DNA of 64,000 nt from Mimachlamys varia (Eukaryota > Mollusca > Bivalvia > Pectinida > Pectinidae): the NCBI GenBank assembly GCA_947623455.1, contig OX392545.1:23051501-23115500 (forward strand), read 5' to 3'. The position numbers and the translations under genes are program-made. The notes beneath the pieces are model-generated. The model saw only the letters and a program-made list of their open reading frames with translations. It ran no database searches and had not been told where the DNA came from. Positions 56,658 to 64,000 of this stretch are shown one piece after another. How positions within the stretch are numbered: the first letter of the stretch is position 1; each line of letters begins with the position of its first letter.

Positions 56658-59600
56658 TCTTGATCTCCGCGCCGGTCCGTAAACTTCTCTCTGCATGCGG
56701 CCTTCTGTAACGGAGTGAGAGTAAGGATCTCCACGCTGTTCCGTAAACTTCTCTGTGTGGCCTTATGTAGCAGAATGAGAGTGAGGATCTCCGCGCCGTT
56801 CCGTAAACTTCTCTCTACGGCCTTATGTAACGGAATGAGAGTGAGGATCTCCGCGCCGTTCCGTAAACTTCTCTCTGCGGCCTTATGTAAAAGAATGAGA
56901 GTGAGGATCTCCGTGCCGTTCCGTAAACTTCTCTCTGCGGCCTTATGTAACGGAGTGAGAGTAAGGATCTCCACGCTGTTCCGTAAACTTTTCTCTGCGG
57001 CCTTATATAACGGAGTGAGAGTAAGGATCTCAACGCTGTTCCGTAAACTTCTCTGTGTGGCCTTATGTAACAGAATGAGAGTGGGGATCTCCGTGCCGTT
57101 CCGTAAACTTCTCTCTGTGGCCTTATATAACGGAATGAGAGTGAGGATCTCCGTGCCGTTCCGTAAACTTCTCTCTGCGGCCTTATGTAACAGAATGAGA
57201 GTGAGGATCTCCGCGCCGTTCCGTAAACTTCTCTCTGCGGCTTTATGTAGCAGAGTGAGAGTGAGGATCTTCGTGCCGTTCCGTAAGTTTCTCTCTACGG
57301 CCTTATGTAACGGAATGAGAGTGAGGATCTCCGCGCCGTTCCGTAAACTTCTCTCTGCGGCCTTATGTAGCGGAGTGAGAGTGAGGATCTCCGCGCCGTT
57401 CCGTAAACTTCTCTCTGCGGCTTATGTAATGGAGTGAGAGTATCCGTGCCGATCCGTAAACTTCTCTCCGCGGCCTTATGTAACGGAATGAGAGTAAGGA
57501 TCCCCGGGCCGTTCCATAAACTTCTCTCCGCGGCCTTTGTAACGGAATGAGAGTGAGGATCTCCGCGCCGTTCCGTAAACTTCTCTCTGCGGCCTTATGT
57601 AATGGAGTGAGAATATCCGTGCCGATCGGAAAACTTCTCTCCGCGGCCTTATGTAACGGAATGGGGGTGAGGATCTCCGCGCCGTTCCGTAAACTTCTCT
57701 CCGTGGCCTTTGTAACGGAGTGGGGGTGAGGATCTCCGCGCCGTTCCATAAACTTCTCTCCGCGGCCTTACGTAACGGAGTGGGGGTGAGGATCTCCGCG
57801 CCGTTCTGTAAACTTCTCTCCGCGGCCTTACGTAACGGAGTGAGATTGAGGATCTCCGCGCCGTTCCGTAAACTTCTCTCCGCGGCCTTACGTAACGGAG
57901 TGTGAGTAAGGATCTCCGCGCCGTTCCGTAAACTTCTCTCCGCGGCCTTACGTAACGGAGTGAGAGTAAGGATCTCCGCGCCGTTCTGTAAACTTCTCTC
58001 CGCGGCCTTACGTAATGTAGTGAGAGTAAGGATCTCCGCGCCGTTCCGTAAACTTCTCTCTGCGGCCTTATGTAACGGAGTGAGAGTAAGGATCTCCGCG
58101 CCGTTCCGTAAACTTCTCTCTGCGGCCTTATGTAACGGGATGAGAGTAAGGATCTCTGCGCCGTTCCGTAAACTTCTCTCTGTGGCCTTACGTAACGGAG
58201 TGAGAGTAAGGATCTCCGCGCCGTTCCGTAAACTTCTCTCTACGGCCTTTATATAACGGAATGAGATTGAGGATCTCCGCGCCGTTCTGTAAACTTCTCT
58301 CTGTGGCCTTATGTAACGGAGTGAGAGTGAGGATCTCCGCGCCGTTCCGTAAACTTCTCTCTGTGGCCTTATGTAACGGAATGAGAGTGAGGATCTCCGC
58401 GCCGTTCCGTAAACTTCTCTCTACGGCCTTCTATAACGAAGTGAGAGTGAGGAGTTCCGCGCGGTTCCGTAAACTTCTCTCTGTGGCCTTACGTAACGGA
58501 GTGAGAGTGAGGATCTCCGCGCCGTTCCGTAAACTTCTCTCTGCGGCCTTACGTAACGGAGTCAGAGTGAGGATCTCCGCGCCGTTCCGTAAACTTCTCT
58601 CTGTGGCCTTACGTAACGGAGTGAGAGTAAGGATCTCCACGCTGTTCCGTAAACTTTTCTCTGCGGCCTTATATAACGGAGTGAGAGTAAGGATCTCAAC
58701 GCTGTTCCGTAAACTTCTCTGTGTGGCCTTATGTAACAGAATGAGAGTGGGGATCTCCGTGCCGTTCCGTAAACTTCTCTCTGTGGCCTTATATAACGGA
58801 ATGAGAGTGAGGATCTCCGTGCCGTTCCGTAAACTTCTCTCTGCGGCCTTACGTAACGGAGTGAGATTGAGGATCCCCGCGCCGTTCCGTAAACTTCTCT
58901 CTACGGCCTTATGTAACGGAGTGAGAGTATCCGTGCCGATCCGTAAACTTCTCTCTACGGCCTTATGTAACGGAGTGAGAGTGAGGATCCCGCGCCGTTC
59001 CGTAAACTTCTCTCTGTGGCCTTATATAACGGAGTGAGAGTGAGGATCTCCGCGCCGTTCCGTAAACTTCTCTCTGTGGCCTTATGTAACGGAATGAGAG
59101 TGAGGATCTCCGTGCCGTTCCGTAAGCTTCTCTCTGCGGCCTTACGTAACGGAGTGAGAGTGAGGATCTCCGCGCCGTTCCGTAAACTTCTCTCTACGGC
59201 CTTCTATAACGAAGTGAGAGTGAGGAGTTCCGCGCGGTTCCGTAAACTTCTCTCTGTGGCCTTACGTAACGGAGTGAGAGTGAGGATCTCCGCGCCGTTC
59301 CGTAAACTTCTCTCTGCGGCCTTACGTAACGGAGTGAGAGTGAGGATCTCCGCGCCGTTCCGTAAACTTCTCTCTGTGGCCTTACGTAACGGAGTGAGAG
59401 TGAGGATCTCCGCGCCGTTCCGTAAACTTCTCTCTGCGGCCTTACGTAACGGAGTGAGATTGAGGATCCCCGCGCCGTTCCGTAAACTTCTCTCTACGGC
59501 CTTATGTAACGGAGTGAGAGTATCCGTGCCGATCCGTAAACTTCTCTCTACGGCCTTATGTAACGGAGTGAGAGTGAGGATCCCGCGCCGTTCCGTAAAC

Positions 59601-62600
59601 TTCTCTCTGTGGCCTTATATAACGGAATGAGAGTGAGGATCTCCGTGCCGTTCCGAAAACTTCTCTCTGCGGCCTTATGTAACAGAATGAGAGTGAGGAT
59701 CTCCGCGCCGTTCCGTAAACTTCTCTCTGCGGCTTTATGTAGCAGAGTGAGAGTGAGGATCTTCGTGCCGTTCCGTAAGTTTCTCTCTACGGCCTTATGT
59801 AACGGAATGAGAGTGAGGATCTCCGCGCCGTTCCGTAAACTTCTCTCTGCGGCCTTATGTAGCGGAGTGAGAGTGAGGATCTCCGCGCCGTTCCGTAAAC
59901 TTCTCTCTGCGGCTTATGTAATGGAGTGAGAGTATCCGTGCCGATCCGTAAACTTCTCTCCGCGGCCTTATGTAACGGAATGAGAGTAAGGATCCCCGGG
60001 CCGTTCCATAAACTTCTCTCCGCGGCCTTTGTAACGGAATGGGGGTGAGGATCTCCGCGCCGTTCCGTAAACTTCTCTCCGTGGCCTTTGTAACGGAGTG
60101 GGGGTGAGGATCTCCGCGCCGTTCTGTAAACTTCTCTCCGCGGCCTTACGTAACGGAGTGAGATTGAGGATCTCCGCGCCGTTCCGTAAACTTCTCTCCG
60201 CGGCCTTACGTAACGGAGTGTGAGTAAGGATCTCCGCGCCGTTCCGTAAACTTCTCTCCGCGGCCTTACGTAACGGAGTGAGAGTAAGGATCTCCGCGCC
60301 GTTCTGTAAACTTCTCTCCGCGGCCTTACGTAATGGAGTGAGAGTAAGGATCTCCGCGCCGTTCCGTAAACTTCTCTCTGCGGCCTTATGTAACGGAGTG
60401 AGAGTAAGGATCTCCGCGCCGTTCCGTAAACTTCTCTCTGCGGCCTTATGTAACGGGATGAGAGTAAGGATCTCTGCGTCGTTCCGTAAACTTCTCTCTG
60501 TGGCCTTACGTAACGGAGTGAGAGTAAGGATCTCCGCGCCGTTCCGTAAACTTCTCTCTACGGCCTTTATATGACGGAATGAGATTGAGGATCTCCGCGC
60601 CGTTCTGTAAACTTCTCTCTGTGGCCTTATGTAACGGAGTGAGAGTGAGGATCTCCGCGCCGTTCCGTAAACTTCTCTCTGTGGCCTTATGTAACGGAAT
60701 GAGAGTGAGGATCTCCGTGCCGTTCCGTAAGCTTCTCTCTGCGGCCTTACGTAACGGAGTGAGAGTGAGGATCTCCGCGCCGTTCCGTAAACTTCTCTCT
60801 ACGGCCTTCTATAACGAAGTGAGAGTGAGGAGTTCCGCGCGGTTCCGTAAACTTCTCTCTGTGGCCTTACGTAACGGAGTGAGAGTGAGGATCTCCGCGC
60901 CGTTCCGTAAACTTCTCTCTGCGGCCTTACGTAACGGAGTCAGAGTGAGAATCTCCGCGCCGTTCCGTAAACTTCTCTCTACGGCCTTCTATAACGAAGT
61001 GAGAGTGAGGATCTCCGCGCGGTTCCGTAAACTTCTCTCTGTGGCCTTACGTAACGGAGTGAGAGTGAGGATCTCCGCGCCGTTCCGTAAACTTCTCTCT
61101 GCGGCCTTACGTAACGGAGTGAGATTGAGGATCCCCGCGCCGTTCCGTAAACTTCTCTCTACGGCCTTATGTAACGGAGTGAGAGTATCCGTGCCGATCC
61201 GTAAAGTTCTCTCTACGGCCTTATGTAACGGAGTGAGAGTGAGGATCCCGCGCCGTTCCGTAAACTTCTCTCTATGGCCTTATGTAACGGAGTGAGAGTG
61301 AGGATCTCCGCGCCGTTCCGTAAACTTCTCTCTGTGGCCTTATGTAACGGAATGAGAGTGAGGATCTCCGTGCCGTTCCGTAAGCTTCTCTCTGCGGCCT
61401 TACGTAACGGAGTGAGAGTGAGGATCTCCGCGCCGTTCCGTAAACTTCTCTCTACGGCCTTCTATAACGAAGTGAGAGTGAGGAGTTCCGCGCGGTTCCG
61501 TAAACTTCTCTCTGTGGCCTTACGTAACGGAGTGAGAGTGAGGATCTCCGCGCCGTTCCGTAAACTTCTCTCTGCGGCCTTACGTAACGGAGTCAGAGTG
61601 AGGATCTCCGCGCCGTTCCGTAAACTTCTCTCTGTGGCCTTACGTAACGGAGTGAGAGTGAGGATCTCCGCGCCGTTCCGTAAACTTCTCTCTGCGGCCT
61701 TACGTAACGGAGTGAGATTGAGGATCCCCGCGCCGTTCCGTAAACTTCTCTCTACGGCCTTATGTAACGGAGTGAGAGTATCCGTGCCGATCCGTAAAGT
61801 TCTCTCTACGGCCTTATGTAACGGAGTGAGAGTGAGGATCCCGCGCCGTTCCGTAAACTTCTCTCTATGGCCTTATGTAACGGAGTGAGAGTGAGGATCT
61901 CCGCGCCGTTCCGTAAACTTCTCTCTGTGGCCTTATGTAACGGAATGAGAGTGAGGATCTCCGTGCCGTTCCGTAAGCTTCTCTCTGCGGCCTTACGTAA
62001 CGGAGTGAGAGTGAGGATCTCCGCGCCGTTCCGTAAACTTCTCTCTACGGCCTTCTATAACGAAGTGAGAGTGAGGAGTTCCGCGCGGTTCCGTAAACTT
62101 CTCTCTGTGGCCTTACGTAACGGAGTGAGAGTGAGGATCTCCGCGCCGTTCCGTAAACTTCTCTCTGCGGCCTTACGTAACGGAGTCAGAGTGAGGATCT
62201 CCGCGCCGTTCCGTAAACTTCTCTCTGTGGCCTTACGTAACGGAGTGAGAGTGAGGATCTCCGCGCCGTTCCGTAAACTTCTCTCTGCGGCCTTACGTAA
62301 CGGAGTGAGATTGAGGATCCCCGCGCCGTTCCGTAAACTTCTCTCTACGGCCTTATGTAACGGAGTGAGAGTATCCGTGCCGATCCGTAAACTTCTCTCT
62401 ACGGCCTTATGTAACGGAGTGAGAGTGAGGATCCCGCGCCGTTCCGTAAACTTCTCTCTGTGGCCTTATATAACGGAATGAGAGTGAGGATCTCCGTGCC
62501 GTTCCGTAAACTTCTCTCTGCGGCCTTATGTAACAGAATGAGAGTGAGGATCTCCGCGCCGTTCCGTAAACTTCTCTCTGCGGCTTTATGTAGCAGAGTG

Positions 62601-64000
62601 AGAGTGAGGATCTTCGTGCCGTTCCGTAAGTTTCTCTCTACGGCCTTATGTAACGGAATGAGAGTGAGGATCTCCGCGCCGTTCCGTAAACTTCTCTCTG
62701 CGGCCTTATGTAGCGGAGTGAGAGTGAGGATCTCCGCGCCGTTCCGTAAACTTCTCTCTGCGGCTTATGTAATGGAGTGAGAGTATCCGTGCCGATCCGT
62801 AAACTTCTCTCCGCGGCCTTATGTAACGGAATGAGAGTAAGGATCCCCGGGCCGTTCCATAAACTTCTCTCCGCGGCCTTTGTAACGGAATGGGGGTGAG
62901 GATCTCCGCGCCGTTCCGTAAACTTCTCTCCGTGGCCTTTGTAACGGAGTGGGGGTGAGGATCTCCGCGCCGTTCCATAAACTTCTCTCCGCGGCCTTAC
63001 GTAACGGAGTGGGGGTGAGGATCTCCGCGCCGTTCTGTAAACTTCTCTCCGCGGCCTTACGTAACGGAGTGAGATTGAGGATCTCCGCGCCGTTCCGTAA
63101 ACTTCTCTCCGCGGCCTTACGTAACGGAGTGTGAGTAAGGATCTCCGCGCCGTTCCGTAAACTTCTCTCCGCGGCCTTACGTAACGGAGTGAGAGTAAGG
63201 ATCTCCGCGCCGTTCTGTAAACTTCTCTCCGCGGCCTTACGTAATGGAGTGAGAGTAAGGATCTCCGCGCCGTTCCGTAAACTTCTCTCTGCGGCCTTAT
63301 GTAACGGAGTGAGAGTAAGGATCTCCGCGCCGTTCCGTAAACTTCTCTCTGCGGCCTTATGTAACGGGATGAGAGTAAGGATCTCTGCGTCGTTCCGTAA
63401 ACTTCTCTCTGTGGCCTTACGTAACGGAGTGAGAGTAAGGATCTCCGCGCCGTTCCGTAAACTTCTCTCTGCGGCCTTATGTAACGGGATGAGAGTAAGG
63501 ATCTCTGCGTCGTTCCGTAAACTTCTCTCTGTGGCCTTACGTAACGGAGTGAGAGTAAGGATCTCCGCGCCGTTCCGTAAACTTCTCTCTACGGCCTTTA
63601 TATGACGGAATGAGATTGAGGATCTCCGCGCCGTTCTGTAAACTTCTCTCTGTGGCCTTATGTAACGGAGTGAGAGTGAGGATCTCCGCGCCGTTCCGTA
63701 AACTTCTCTCTGTGGCCTTATGTAACGGAATGAGAGTGAGGATCTCCGTGCCGTTCCGTAAGCTTCTCTCTGCGGCCTTACGTAACGGAGTGAGAGTGAG
63801 GATCTCCGCGCCGTTCCGTAAACTTCTCTCTACGGCCTTCTATAACGAAGTGAGAGTGAGGAGTTCCGCGCGGTTCCGTAAACTTCTCTCTGTGGCCTTA
63901 CGTAACGGAGTGAGAGTGAGGATCTCCGCGCCGTTCCGTAAACTTCTCTCTGCGGCCTTACGTAACGGAGTCAGAGTGAGAATCTCCGCGCCGTTCCGTA
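56658..64000. repeat. 60-bp satellite array with higher-order repeats, runs off window end
   Basis: More than 120 tandem copies of a unit like ggccttatgtaacggagtga followed by gagtgaggatctccgcgccg and ttccgtaaacttctctctgc. GC content is clearly higher than in the flanks. Variant monomers of 54 bp (gagagtatccgtgccgatcc) and 59 bp (gaggatcccgcgccg) recur in fixed order and define a 593-bp higher-order unit (eight 60 + one 54 + one 59), tandem at 58445-59630 and 60703-62481. Longer blocks repeat with offsets of 2492 bp (57501 to 59993) and 2851 bp (59993 to 62844). Confidence 0.95.

Noticed and set aside
56715..63605. Long repeat open frames in the 3' array as protein genes
   Set aside because: They arise because the 60-bp monomer is a multiple of three without stops in several frames, and equally long frames exist on the opposite strand. 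No start context, introns or non-repetitive domain.

Overview
This window looks like nuclear DNA of a lophotrochozoan animal, most likely a marine mollusc and probably a bivalve. The reasons are spliced exons with GT/AG borders in AT-rich introns, tRNA-derived SINEs with a mollusc-type body and tail, many short foldback (MITE-like) elements, minisatellites, and a long satellite array. Nothing in it is prokaryotic or viral. The species assignment is an inference from general repeat style, not from a database match.

The only protein-coding gene I can support runs on the + strand from about 4.17 kb to 49.03 kb. Its first visible exon (4174-4244) encodes a motif very close to VEDRFYNNHAF of the sperm autoantigen Sp17 (SPA17). 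The next 19 exons encode repeated calmodulin-binding IQ motifs, almost all in one module: an acidic DIDLxDPEV stretch followed by KAAxKIQxxFKGxKxRK. I count 19 IQ motifs; vertebrate Sp17 has one. The RIIa dimerisation/docking domain expected at the N-terminus is not visible and should lie upstream of the window. All module exons from 12.8 kb onward begin and end in phase 0, so any of them could be included or skipped without breaking the frame. Three exons carry in-frame stops (12986-12988, 19620-19622, 49023-49025), giving three possible C-termini: a short IQ end, a long Glu/Lys/Asp-rich repeat tail, and a double-IQ exon with an APAPTEQ repeat tail. If both internal terminal exons are skipped, the visible exons sum to 3140 nt (about 1046 residues).

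Layout: 1-4.17 kb upstream or intron with tandem repeats; 4.17-13 kb Sp17 core exon, double-IQ exon, 18-nt microexon and first IQ modules with the first stop; 16-19.6 kb two modules and the acidic tail; 23.8-35.5 kb three widely spaced modules separated by large minisatellites and a SINE-derived array; 38.6-44.6 kb a dense run of eight closely related modules (a local exon-duplication burst); 48.4-49.0 kb the last terminal exon; 49-56.6 kb gene-poor DNA with foldback elements and a strong 155-bp hairpin; 56.66-64 kb a 60-bp satellite with higher-order repeats that runs off the end.

By family knowledge, the product should be a sperm-flagellum/cilium scaffold: an RIIa domain docks AKAP-type helices and IQ motifs bind calmodulin. 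Here the calmodulin-binding part appears greatly multiplied and possibly tunable by exon choice. That functional reading is inference; the exon sequences, phases, motifs and stops are directly visible.
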